A DNA stretch of 22,934 bases from Stephanodiscus triporus (GCA_036939755.1 JALLAZ010000112.1:1-22934), one strand, 5' to 3'; counted from the stretch's first letter, positions 1-11,695 are shown. Numbers and translations are program-made. The notes: a model not told the origin generated them from the letters alone.

Positions 1-187
1 TCTACAACTTTAAACTGACAAAAAAATTATTTTGACCAAATTTATTTCTTAAAAATTCTCCAGTGCAGCCCCTAGTAGGAGTTGACGATCGCTCATGAAA
101 CACCGCCTCGGCCGCGAAGGTGGCACCCCTGCTTGCACCCGTGTCCTGTGTTGGCGTGTCCGAGATCGGACGCCATGCCTTTGTAGA

Positions 188-1300
188 TCAGGTCGATTTG
201 GAAGAGGATCTGCTAGAGGCAGTCGCAAATAGCTCCTTCCATGTACTCGAAATCGCCTTCGCAATGCTATCCTGATCGTCATCCCCCCGGGTGGAAATGT
301 CCGTTTTATCATCGATCTCCATATTCAGAGACTCGACGTCGAGTCCGTCGTCCTTGTCTGTGTCGCGGGCCATCGGAGAAGTTCCTTGTGGATGAAAGAC
401 CTTGCTGCCGTGATCGATTGGAGACTCCGCCGTGGTGGTGACCGCGCCGCCCTCCCCGGTCAGAGGTGCTTTCCTCTTGCTTAGATAGGACCCCTTTAGA
501 ATTGACACCGGCGGCGCCTCCGTTGAACTTGACTGCTTAGTCCCTTTATAGGTGGGCATCGCGAGAACGATAGGCGAGGCCGGCCCTGGGGGACCCCGGA
601 AGAAGAGCCCTTGTGTGCGGTCCGAGGGTGGCGTGGGGCGTGAATCCAAGTCGAATTCCCACTTGTAAAGTGAGTCAAGGTGCGGTAGAAGTTTGTAGTT
701 GAGTCGATGCCCGCTGCCCTAGCGTGCGCGGGGGGTTAACCTCGCTGATCTCCGGTCGACGTTGTCGGAGCCCGGTGCTTCTAGAGAAACAGCGTCGCTT
801 TGGTCCGAAGTATTCGCTTCGGGAGTTTCCACAGTGATCGCCGATGAGTCGTCCATGTCCGACTCCGAGTCTGATTCGTCGGAGCTGATGGAGAGGACCG
901 TTTCGAGGCATGGCCGTCCACGTGATCAGGAACAGGCAGGGATAAATTCGAAGGGCCGAGGATGGATATTGCCGAACGGGCTGACATCAGGGCAGAAGAT
1001 GCAGACGTGTGGCACGACGGGCGCGGGAATTTTGACCTTCCGAGGGACGTAATCCAGAGTGAGTAGGCTTCGGAGGGAGGTCTTGAAGAACTGGGTTGAG
1101 TGCGGGCCAAGGACGAAGACTTGATGTGATGAGCGGAAGTAGGGGATGTCGTGAACTCGGATGTGGCGGCGAAAACATTCGAGGCGGCGATGGTCGCGAG
1201 CGTTGATCCCCCGGAAGTGACGGAGGGTGGCTTCACGACGAGGAGCGGAGAACCAGGATAGATTGTGTGCTGGTGGGTGACGGTGTCGTCTGGGGGCCAT
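188..1300 (-). pseudogene. Decayed or nonsense-disrupted protein gene, unknown function
   Basis: On the minus strand one reading frame runs from an ATG at 1300 to a stop at 188 (371 codons) and is interrupted only by TGA at 926-928 and TAG at 719-721. An in-frame TAA lies upstream of the ATG, so 1300 is a reasonable start. The first third is basic and rich in His, Arg and Phe, with a Cys pair (CIFC). The stretch after the first stop is acidic and Ser-rich (SSDESDSESDMDD). The last third is Pro/Ser/Thr-rich and then acidic. I recognise no family. The change from a basic to an acidic composition within one frame looks like real coding history. I see no good GT-AG pairs that would remove the stops, so I read it as a pseudogene. 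Unannotated introns or stop readthrough remain possible. Confidence 0.4.
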
Positions 1301-1984
1301 TCGTCGTCGTGTCAGAAGCTGGCGACAATGTTGTTGATGATGTTATTGATGGATCTGGTGCGATGAGTAGTAATGTGTGTAGATGATTGAGGTTGGAGGT
1401 GTGAGGATCTCACAGGTTCCTACGTGGACCCATACGGAGGCAGGATTATTTTTAAGGTAGAGCCACCCGGAGAGCACGTCGCGATGGCGTGATTTGCGAC
1501 GAATATACCCGCAGCGGCAATGCGAAGAAAACCAGAGGGAAATCTGAGTGTGTCGAGCAAATAGAGTGAAGTTGGGCAGTAGAGCGGAAGTGGTTGTCGA
1601 GGGAATAATTTGTTAGTGTTGCAAGCGTATTGTTCTAGTTGTAGTTGTGGTGTCAGACCCTCCCCGCGTGGAAGAAGTCCGGTGCAAAAATTAAATTACT
1701 CGACGAGCACTGCGTCTGCGGCCACGCAACCACTTTGAGGGGTGTTGGGCAGGGTGATATTATTTAATGATCCGCCGGGGGTGCGCAAAATAATGCTTCC
1801 TTCCGCTAAAAACACAATTCTACTACCCCCTCCTTCAATCCCGACGCCATGGTCCACCCTAACGCTGAAAGAGCCCCTGCTGCAGCGTTGTAGACCACGT
1901 GGCCCCCTCGGTCTGTCCTCCACCACAATAAATCGTAAACACCCCTTTTACGGCGCAGCCCCTGTCAGCTTGTCATAGATAATC
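1301..1984. other. Intergenic region, probable promoter/5' UTR of the USP32-like gene
   Basis: No convincing gene is visible. Short open frames on both strands at about 1696-1978 overlap each other and show no protein character. The stretch just before 1985 should hold the promoter and 5' UTR of the deubiquitinase gene. An in-frame TAG at 1976-1978 shows that its coding region does not extend further upstream in this exon. Confidence 0.5.
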
Positions 1985-4900
1985 ATGAACTCTTCTGCTC
2001 AGCAGCGACAAAACAACGGCCACAACACTCCCGATGTCTTCGTACCACAAACTCGACTCTCTGACATATTGTCCACCTCCTCGGCCGTAGAGATATTGGG
2101 CCGCGACACGACGCGCGTCATCCTGCGCAGTTTTCTGCGTTGCAGCTGCTCGCTGCTGCCAACCACCCCACCGCAGCCCATCATCGTCGAAGGCGGTGGA
2201 GGAGGCTGCGATTCAAAATCGATGGGTCACGTGGGGATGAGGGAAAGGAGAAAGATTCGTTACCGTCACCCCCTTGATCAGAGGGAGTCGGCTGAGGAGA
2301 GGGAGGAGATCGATCTCTTGCTTTTGGGATTGTCATACAATTTCTCTTCTTCTAACAACAAAATCCATAGTGGCAACGACAACTACAAGAGAGAGATAGA
2401 TGGGGTAGACGGTGGGGATGAGATGAGACGCAAAGTCGCCAAGGCGTGGAGCAAGCTGGGATATGTCCCAGTTCCAGGTTACGAACTTGATCTCACCGTT
2501 GAACTGTTTGGTGGCGACGACACTTTCTCCTCTTCTTCTTCTTTTATTGGAGGGGGCATACGTAGCCATTCTTTGGAGTCATCGATGTCGTCATCTCCAT
2601 TATCAACACCCAGCAAGGGCAACATCAACAACCGACTGGGCCGTACTAATGATGGTGTCCAGAAGTCGCCATTGATAGCCAATCTTTCGATGAGACAACA
2701 ACATAGATCATCACACACCCCCACTCATGTTCTTCCTCATCCGGCGGCATATTCCGTCGAGGCAATCTTTGCTTATTCACTGCGGCAGTGGCAGTCAGTG
2801 TACGGCCTGGACAAGACGTCGTTCCTGCGAAGGGGGGTGCTATTCCCCCCAACAACCGTCCCCGACCGGGGTCCGAATGGTCACATGGCACTCATGGACT
2901 GTGTCTTCAACGCGCTGGCGACGAACCCCCCTGATCCAGGGAGTTTAATGGATGGGGCGGTGAGCGCTGCCGCGGCCTTGACAGCTGTTTCCGCCGCCTC
3001 GCGACGGCGACTGCAATTACAGTACGGATCCGCAGGTACTATTGGTTGTGGCAGTGAAGGAGGAGGGATATCAAGAGGGAATAACAGCAGTTTCGGCAGA
3101 TCCTCCCAAGACGATCGGATGGCACAGGTTCTAGCTGCCGGAAGGGGAAGGCCGCGCATACTGTTGCCAGATTTGTTGATTGCGTTTGCGATTTGTCGAT
3201 TGGGTGAGATGGAGATGAGACATCGGGGATATTTGGAAGAGATGAGGTTGTTGGAGTTAAAAAATAGAATGGTCGATAGTGATGATGACGATCACGATGA
3301 TAGGAACGACAGTAATGACGGAATTAAGATTGCTAGGAGTGTTGGGGACGTGAATAGGGGGAGTTTTGAGGAGGAGAAGAAGAAGGATGTAGAATATTCT
3401 GGTACCGAAACTACCACCTCGCGACCGGTACCATCACCATCACGTGATGATGGGATTCTTCTAGCGTGTCTCCTAGCCTTTCGGGTATACGACGGATACC
3501 AACGACAGAACAACTTGACTCGCGATACGCTGCAGCGCTTCCTCTCTGACGTATACGGCGAGGAGAGCTACAAGGCCCCGGGGGTGCAAATTATTCTCGA
3601 TAGGCTATTTTCTCCTGATTGCGCTGCGATGAGGGGATTGGGAAGACAGTTGAGTAATACTGTTTCTGCGCCATTGCTACCGCTGGCGAGGGCTTTGAAA
3701 GTGATTAATCCCGAAATCTTTCACTGGGGAGTGCATTCCACGATTGGCTTCTTGCCCAATCTAGTTTCTACACAATCTACCACAACTGCTTTTTCCAAGG
3801 TGCCGTCCATTTTAGGATCGCACATTCTACTGGATTGGATCCTGGCATTGTTCAACTGCATGCTGCCACGTCAGCTCCCCCCTCCGCCAAAGGTATGTGA
3901 ACATCATTTGCGCATTGTAAATTCGGATCCGGTACGTATGATCGATACCTTATCTACTAAGTATGGCTTGTATGATGTGAGTGATGAATGTGGTGAGGGG
4001 GACAATGCGTTGTATGAGATAAGGAGGCGATTTCATTCGATGGAGCAGCACAATATTACCTCGGTTAGTGGAGTTACAATTGAAAGTATATCTGAGAAGG
4101 GCAAAGAGTCATACAACGATACCGCCGAGGAAAGTGAGCTTGGAGCAGCATCCTCTAGGGGTGCGGCTAAATTATGTCCAGAAAGGGCTACGTTACTCCA
4201 GCCAGAAGAGGGGGATGAACCTTCATCTGAATCTGCTTCTGTCACTCCTCGAAGACCGAAGAATGCAATTGATGAAGAAAGCTTCGTCAGGGCCGTGTCC
4301 CAGCCGAACAATGAATTGGGACACGGGGGGTATTTACCCGCCAATTTGGCACGATTGACATTCCGTGCTTGTGCTGGCCGGGCTCAGGAATTGTGGGACT
4401 CACGGAGTAGTAATCTGTGGTATGAGGATGACCAAGTCTTAGAGAAGATAACGAACGAAACAACTGGGAAAAGGAGCAATAAGACTTATGGGGGAGAATT
4501 CTATTTGTCTATGTACGATGTGTTATCGTTTGGATGTGAGGCTGTGCGGTATGATTCTGTCAAGGAAGATGCCGACGATGCTGCCTATGCAGGAGAAATG
4601 CATACTGATCAGTACGAAAATTATGCGTCAGAAATACCACTTATGCAACATGCATTCAAGACATTTCGGCAGCTTCCTCGTCAGGAGTGTGGAGCTTCAG
4701 AGGATGAAGAAATAAAGCATGCTATAGATGCGAAGTATGATGATGCATTACTCACACGGTCACAGATTGGAAAAATGTTACTCCTTTTACTGGGGCACAA
4801 GGCTTATCGACTTGAGGCGGATTCCCCACCACAGCCTTCCGGCGCAGGTCGCAAAGACGCTGCGATGCCATATGGATCGTGTAAGCCGTTCTCGCGTATG

Positions 4901-7900
4901 ATTTATTCACCCGACGGAGGTGGGGAAGACCAGGGCATTGAAGTGTGGGACGGCCTGAAAAATGAAGACGGGTTTGGGTGCATGTCGGCCATCTTCGTTG
5001 ATTTCATCTGCGCATCATCATTGGGGCTAGTGCCGCCTACGTTAGATATTTTGCCATTGAGCACTTCCTCATCTCCGACGGAAGAGGGGGCATATGAGTC
5101 GTCATCCTCAAAATCCTTTCCTTTGAATAAACTTGTCGATTATGTCATATCTGAGGCCAACGGCAACTCAGAATCAGTTTCATCCTCCATCGACTTCAAG
5201 GGCTTTTTAAGATGGCACCTACACCATCCTCCCTCCAAATGCAGTGATGGTGCCATGTGTGTGCGTGATACTCGTCTTGGTCCATACCTATTAGATTTAC
5301 GACTGATAGCCTCTGTCCTCTTTGGGGTGAGGCCAGCATCAGCCCCTATGGAACGAATTCTGGTCGAGGAGATTAAGCGTCGGCACAAACATAGATATCT
5401 TCGTTCACGAGAGCGCTCGTCTCAGCCGCACGGACCAAGTGGTACTGTTTGGTATGTCATCAGTTCAGAGTGGTGGAGGACATGGCAGCACTTCACCGAG
5501 GGTAAAATTAGCGATGGTGTTACAGGAGGCTGTTATTTGATGGGGAAAATTGATAACAACAGTCTATTGTCTGACGAGGGGATCTTATCTTTGAAGCAGG
5601 GTCTGATTTGGCGTCGAGACTTCGAGTTGTTGGAACCATTGGCCTGGAGTGCTCTTCAGGCGTGGCATGATGGCGGTCCACCCATCGCTCGCGAAGTTGT
5701 GCCGCTCAACCCACTTCAAATTGATTCACAAAACCACATGAGCTCTAGGTCTAGAATTATGGGTTCGTCAGATGTAGATGAGGAGTATGAAGTCGAGTTG
5801 TATCCACTATACGTGACTGTCTTTCTTTGCGATAAGGCATCTCGGGGGGAGCCACGACCGTTTCAGCAATTTATTCCACTTTCACGGTACCTACCTCTGG
5901 AGGACTTTGTCTGTAAACTCCGTGAGGGTCTTAGACGTGGCTCTAGGTTAATGCGATCTGATTGTCGTCTTTGGTTGATGGACAGCACCAACATCGCTGC
6001 CTCTCGTGCTGCCCCCACATCAGGCAAGGATAGCGACACGTTGGGATGGATACTGGATCTGGATCACACAATTGGCGACAAGAGAAATCTGCGAAGTGCT
6101 CAATTAAATAAAGATGAGAATATTAGCCTTATGCTCGAGCTGCGGAATGAAGATGGAACTTGGCCTAGTTCGAAGGCGATTATCAAAAGTACTTTGGAAG
6201 GCAGGCAACAGGTTGATGGGATAACTGAACAAAGGGAGGAGATGGTACTTGGGGATGGTATTGTCGGTCTTTATAATATGGGGTGAGGAGTGCCTATCTT
6301 TTCAATATTCTTATCTTGAGGGCCTCTAAATCCTCACCTACGCCCGGTTCCAAAACACACAGCAACACATGCTATCTGAATTCGTCAATTCAGTGCTTGA
6401 GCCATACTCCAATTTTGAGAGATTATTTCACTTCAAAGGCCTACCTTCGCGACATCAATACAACCAACCCGCTTGGCCACGAAGGTCGCCTTGCCCAAGC
6501 ATTCGCTGTCCTTGTGCACAACTTGTGGAAAAAATACGAAAAAGGAAATGGAACTCTAACCAAAACTAAAATTATGTCTTCATCCACCCCTTTAGATGCA
6601 CCAGCGCTGACACCGAAGTCTTTCAAAGAAGCGATGGGAAAATTCAATGAAAGTTTTGCTGGCAATGAACAGCATGATGCCCAAGAATTACTTGCTTTTT
6701 TGCTAAGTGGACTTTCTGAAGATCTAAATAGAATTATGAAGAAGCCATACATCGAAGCCCCCGACTCTGATGGACGCCCAGATGAAGAATTGGCAGACAT
6801 TTGGTGGTCAAACCACTTGCAACGAGAGCTTTCCATAATCGAGGCCTTGTTCACTGGCCAGTACAAAAGTACCTCAACATGTAGAACATGCAAATATGAA
6901 AGTGCCCGATTTGAGCCATTTGCATACCTTCAAGTCCCTCTTCCAGAGGATGATCAAATATCCGTTCAATGTGTTCTTTACCCTATGAAAGAAGAAGAAG
7001 TCATAATGAAATATTCTGTTCGTGTACGACATGATGGGACAGTGTATGATGTGCTGCTGAATTTGGCGATGATGATACATGCCGATGATGAAGACCGGAT
7101 GGAAGTTGATGAACCTTGTGAGACCGAACATGCAGAACCCGAAGCTTCTGATTCCAGTGACGATAATTGCAAAGATCCAGATAAATTATGCCATGCTGAA
7201 ATGGCAGAGTGTATGGCAGCGGTTGATATGGGTGAAAGTTTTATAAGGAAGATAGTTCCTGTAAGTGCTGCCAGGATTGAGACTCACTCTGATCGCATTC
7301 AGGATGTTTTCTCATTCGTGATGTCTCCCTTGTTTTGATACTCTTCTACTGTCCCACAGCATTCGTGGGCTCTGTCAAAGCTCACCACATTGGAATCTGG
7401 AGAAATTCCCGTGTTGCATGTATATGAAATTCAACCTATTCTTGAGAGGAAGAGTAGGCCACATGAATTAAAGGTTATTCCATCTGTCAAATATTCTTAT
7501 CTTGCCCTAACTCAAAGAAAGCTTGACTTTGTCCCGGAATCATTCCTCCATCCCTTTCGGCCATGCATTTTTGGATCGCCGGTATTGCTCCGGGTTAGAG
7601 ACTTAGAAGGTTATACTGGCGAGGATTTATATGCGCACATATCAAATCGCATGCGGCGTTTCATTCAAAATGCACCGGCAAGGAGCAATCTTCCGCCATC
7701 ACTGCTCAGCAAAGAAGAAGACGACACTGTGTGCAATATGGCATCATCCTCTATTGCATCGCGGCATGCGCGAAGAGGGAGACAGCACCGTCAAAAGACA
7801 ACGGCAGACATGGAGGACTTCTCAGCTGGAAAAACTCCATCCTTTGGATTCCGTCTGAGATTAGTTTCCAGAGATGGAAGCCGTTGTGCATTATGCAATT

Positions 7901-8906
7901 GGTTTTCATGTTGTGTTGGCTGTCTGATACCCTGTGATGACTTTCCGGTCATAGCAAGTTGCGGCGACAGCATTGCAGTTGATTGGCACATGTCAGTAGA
8001 TCTCAGTGGCGGCGGTTTTGGTTGGGACATAAGTGGAGTTGAAAACACTGGCATTAACGTCCAAACAAGCCCCCATGCTAGAGCTTTGATGAGAGTGAAA
8101 AAGCACAGGTCATTCGATGGGGGCGGGAAAAAGCATGGATACAGTGGATCAATTACGCTTGAGGAATGCCTTGATTCCTTTTCAAAGGAGGAAAAGATCC
8201 CAGAAGTAAGTTTCTGACAATTGCATAATCAGATGGCCCATCTTTCCAGATAATACATGTACCTTCTTCCTTCTTACAGGTATATTGCTCAAAATGCCAA
8301 GACTTTCGAGTGCAAACTAAGCGTATGAGTATCTGGAGGACTCCACCCTTAGTAATGATCCATCTTAAAAGGTTCCAATTCACGCAGCATATGAAGAGGA
8401 AGCTCCGAGACCTTGTAGTTTTCCCCATTGAAGGCCTGGATTTGTCAAGGATAGTTGTACCATCCTCCTCTCCCAATGCCAGGGGTGATTGTCACTCAAA
8501 AAAGAAAGAAGCTCAAGAGGGAGTCAGTGATACCATTGCCATGAAAGATTTCTTCAGTGGGACTTTCCACCCCCTTTCCAGGAACAATTGTGGCCGTGCG
8601 GAGAGCATTTACGATCTGTACGGAGTCGTCCATCACCAAGGCGCTCTGTCAGGTGGTCACTACGTTGCTAGTCTCAAGTCGGAATTCGACGGGAAGTGGC
8701 GTTTATTTAATGATGCTCAGATATATGAACTGAACAGCCGTGATGTGGTGGATCCATCAGCTTACATTTTATTTTATGTGAGAAGAGATGTTAAGGGGAC
8801 AACTCTCGAGGACTTTTGGGATATAAAAGAGCGTGAGGGCGAAGGGTTGACCGAGGAAGAAGTGGCTAAGTTGATGAAATCTCGGGATCGGTGTGTCATT
8901 TCTTAA
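1985..8906 (+). CDS. USP32-type ubiquitin carboxyl-terminal hydrolase with C-terminal CAAX box
   Basis: Cysteine-protease deubiquitinase, peptidase family C19. Four exons (1985-6282, 6363-7260, 7360-8205, 8280-8906) join in frame to 2,222 residues; introns are 80, 99 and 74 bp, and the first rebuilds the GNTCYLN box. Residues about 490-1120 contain degenerate EF-hand-like stretches. The DUSP domain (about 1125-1235) contains WYVISSEWW, and a ubiquitin-like domain (about 1270-1393) ends in RNEDGTWP. Catalytic Cys is 1436; the His box GALSGGHY places His 2141, followed by FND (Asn2158/Asp2159). Zinc-binding pairs are at C1606/C1609 and C2017/C2020, with an extra CALC...CCVGC cluster near 1908, as in USP32. 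The protein ends CVIS, a CAAX prenylation signal; human USP32 ends CVLQ. Family knowledge: USP32 is Golgi/endosome-associated. It is longer than human USP32 (about 1,600 residues), mainly at the N-terminus. The start is set by a TAG three codons upstream. The donor at 7261 (gtaagt) is preferred because the joined protein then aligns with USP4/15/32. Confidence 0.93.
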
Positions 8907-9088
8907 TAGGGAGATAAGGTAAAATCTACTCACATTTACCTCCTGCTCCTCTCCTGTGCAAATAATGGGCCCGAGGGGCGCTATCCATTGGAATCATCTC
9001 CAAGCGCCCGCGGAGCCTTCTTGCGGTGGGATTTGAATTCATAAATCACACACGACGGAATGTACAAGGACGGTGAGGTAGGGATGGC

Positions 9089-9148
9089 GTGAGTGTGCGG
9101 AGCGTGAGTGTGCGGAGCGTGAGTGTGCGGAGCGTGAGTGTGCGGAGC
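9089..9148. repeat. Perfect 15-bp tandem repeat, four copies
   Basis: The unit gtgagtgtgcggagc occurs four times head to tail with no mismatch (9089, 9104, 9119, 9134). It sits about 180 bp after the stop of the deubiquitinase gene, so it is in its 3' flank or 3' UTR. Perfect identity suggests recent slippage or unequal exchange, and copy number may vary between strains. Confidence 0.95.
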
Positions 9149-9180
9149 GAGGGTCGCGCTATGAAGATGGAGGACAACAG

Positions 9181-9530
9181 GGGTGATATTTAGAAAGGCG
9201 AAAACATACATGTGTGAGATTTTAACTTAGTAATATTACAAGTGTGGTATTTCATAGACAATTTTACAGCGGTGTGATATTTTACCAGGTCAAAACACAG
9301 GTGGGGCATTTCACCCGGTTAAGAAGAAGAATCACTAGAAATTTGGGTAAAAAAAACGCAGCAGGCCGTTATCAATGGGCGTGATATTTCGACAGGTGTA
9401 ACCGTGTGAGTGTGATATTTAGAAAGGTCAAAACACACAGGTGTGATATTTTACCCGGTCAAAATACAAACGTGTGTGGCTACAACAAATTTTGGCGATA
9501 AGTGTGGTATTCTGACAGGGTTTAGGATTA
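9181..9530. repeat. Degenerate minisatellite with about 30-bp period
   Basis: A motif of the form gtgtgatattttacc followed by ggtcaaaacaca recurs in diverged copies starting near 9181, 9211, 9241, 9271, 9301, 9380, 9410, 9440, 9470 and 9500. The first five starts are spaced exactly 30 bp apart. Between 9330 and 9380 the pattern is lost. Copies at 9271, 9411 and 9441 are closest to each other. It looks like an old, decaying tandem array beside a young 15-bp array. No protein-coding signal is present. Confidence 0.7.
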
Positions 9531-10057
9531 GGCGTGTATAGGACGACAGCTTGTTCACAAGTGAAAGTTTTACCTGGCCAAAGATACCTGAGATTTTGCC
9601 TGGTCGAATAACGACCTAGGATTTGAATGGTAAAAACTCACCACCTAGCAGTTTGGACGGCCTAACCTTTATACCTATTTTACCGATTTTCCCTTCCAAT
9701 AATTTTGGCTGAGGAGGGGTAGGTGGGACCAGTACGATTGTACGTAGGATACTGTAGGAATGAAAGCTACGCGCCAAATAGAACCTAAACTCGTACTCTA
9801 TCGTACCTTTTACCTATCTCTCTTTGTGTGAATTCATACTTCTTATTCATTCAATCTGGATTCTACGACTTCAAACATACCCGTACATTTTGTGTACGAA
9901 ATATTATGAATTCATACATACCTTTTTTTCTGGACTCAACCAGTCCCGTTGTGATTAACATCACACATCAACTGCCGCCCCGCCAGCTCTTGAAGTTGGA
10001 TCTGCCTTCTACCAAGATGTTGCTGAACTTCTCCAAATAAAACACCATCACAACACC

Positions 10058-11695
10058 ATGGCAACGGCAGCAACACCAACGCAGCCGACCGTGGTGAACC
10101 CTCTTCGTCGAGCCAAGTATGTTAATGTGAAGGAGCTGGTGTTATCGCACTACGATGTCAATCGGCAAAGGCTGGACTATGAGCTTGCCAAGTTGAAGGC
10201 TTCTAATGATTCCGAGAATGTAGAAAGTGGTGATGCATATAAACAAGGAGGATGCGATACTCACATTGAAGACGCTGCATTGTCTGGCGCAAAACCTTAT
10301 ACGTGGGCGGCAAGCAATCTAAGCGATCTTCGCAGCGGTCCGTTCCGAGTACCGATTCCTGGGAAGTATCATCAGAGTAGTCTCCAGCCACCTCGGGATG
10401 GGTTCAATCTTTGTCTGTGAGTAATAGGGTGCATAGTTTCGGAATATTACCTCATTCTTTCCTGAACGTTTCCATTCTTTGCGTAGGCTCGTTGGAAGAG
10501 TTGAAATAGTGGTGGACAAACGTCGAGTAGACGGCTCTCGAGTCCTCGTAGCGGAGGTGGAAGTGGGCGATGACTCAGGTTCCATCTCCCTCCGTGCTCG
10601 TGATGATCAGATCGATCTTCTCCGTCAAATATCGGATAATCACGGTGCCGTTGTTCTGAGGAATTGCACCATGGAGCTGTATCTGGGAAAGCACCTGAGA
10701 TTGGGTGTGAACAAATGGGGCAAGTTGAGTGTCTACCCCGTAAGTGTCAAGGGCCCCTCCCTCGGTTAGATTTTGGCCTTGCATTGCAGTTTTGTCTCTC
10801 ACATTGAAATTTTCCATCTTAGGATGGAATCGAAAGCACTCCATGTCCACCAAGTTGCATCAATCAAGAGCTCAACTTTTCGCTTGTGGATTTGAATACT
10901 GTTGCTACAACTAAGGTGCCCGACGAACCACACTTTCCTATGCCAGTTGCTACAGTCCATCACAAGCACCCGAAGCAACATCAGCATGCGGAGAAACACT
11001 CCCAGGATACATCACCAAAAACAACTCCAAGGAATCGCAGCCGATCACAAGGAGGGAATTACGTTCACCGGAAGAAAACGAAAGATGACTGGCAGCAGCA
11101 AGAACAACGTCGTCCTCGCAGTGTGTCACAAAAAATGGAATCAGCAGACCCACCGCTTTGCTCGTTTCAGCACCAGCAAAGCGGTGGGTCTGGTAGTCCG
11201 CAAAGCTTTCGGGCACCACAAATACATTATCAGCAGTACAGTGATGCCTGCAGTGTGTATTCCTATCAAACTCAGCATCATGAACATCGAGTAGGATCAC
11301 CAAGTCCGAATCACCAGTTTCTCCCCGAGGATCATTATACACGGCAGCAATACATCTATCACCAGTACCACGATCTCCACCAGAGGCATGCACACCAAAT
11401 GATGCTCCTTCAGCAGCAACAGGAATCACAAATCAGGATTCTAGAGCAGCAAGCAGCTGTTGCTCGCTCTTCCATCATCAGCCAAGTTGATAGCCACGAA
11501 AGCGGAGGGGGATATTCTGTCCACACTCCCAAGCGGTGGGAGGCGGCTGATATTAATTCAAAATATCAGTATGGGCCTCTGTTGCCTCCGTCTATGCCTA
11601 TTCGAGGGGAAGCGGGATTGGGGACGATTTCTCCACCTATGTCTCCCGCGCATTCCCCAGCGCCATCTCAATACCCTGAAGGTAGACGCGAGTGA
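10058..11695 (+). CDS. OB-fold single-stranded nucleic-acid-binding protein (SOSS-B / plant At4g28440-like) with Gln/His-rich tail
   Basis: Three exons (10058-10416, 10487-10739, 10823-11695; introns 70 and 83 bp, both GT-AG with good donors gtgagt and gtaagt) join to 494 residues. Residues about 118-208 form a single OB fold: LVGRVEIVV, then VAEVEVGDDSGSISL, then ARDDQIDLL, then LRNCTMELYLGKHLRLGVNKWG. This resembles SOSS-B (hSSB1/2) and, more closely, the plant At4g28440-type proteins, which bind single-stranded nucleic acid. The 100-residue N-terminus is not recognised. The last 280 residues are low-complexity, with His-, Gln-, Ser- and Pro-rich stretches and a short Gln/Leu coiled-coil-like piece (LLQQQQESQ), so probably disordered. 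Human hSSB1 is near 210 residues, so this one is much extended. Binding to ssDNA versus RNA cannot be told from sequence. It converges with the RING gene. Confidence 0.82.
11145..11192. repeat. 18-bp perfect inverted repeat inside the OB-fold coding region
   Basis: The arm at 11145-11162 is the exact reverse complement of 11175-11192, separated by 12 bp. In RNA this gives an 18-bp uninterrupted stem within exon 3. It encodes part of the low-complexity tail and is not near a splice site. Confidence 0.95.

Larger units (their letters stand above)
8907..10057. other. Repeat-bearing intergenic region between the USP32-like and OB-fold genes
   Basis: Beyond the two repeat arrays listed separately, I see no gene. 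Bases 9531-10057 are AT-rich and should contain the promoter and 5' UTR of the OB-fold gene at 10058. The open frame on the minus strand at 8981-9211 only translates the 15-bp repeat into a His/Thr/Ala/Pro pattern. Confidence 0.5.

Noticed and set aside
6283..7338. Separate gene starting at 6283
   Set aside because: The stop at 6284-6286 is inside an intron (gtgagg...cacacag). Removing it rebuilds the catalytic GNTCYLN box, so both parts are one gene.
7318..7359. Alternative 42-bp intron with donor gtgatg at 7318 in the deubiquitinase gene
   Set aside because: Too short compared with neighbours and a weak donor. The gtaagt at 7261 gives a 99-bp intron and a better alignment to USP4/15/32.
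8981..9211. Minus-strand frame with a repeated HTHAP peptide
   Set aside because: It is only a translation of the 15-bp tandem repeat, with no start context or other protein character.
10950..11429. 159-codon minus-strand frame in the OB-fold gene tail
   Set aside because: Antisense to a Gln/His-rich exon. Its repeated AGAETSKAVG-like piece comes from the hairpin arms.
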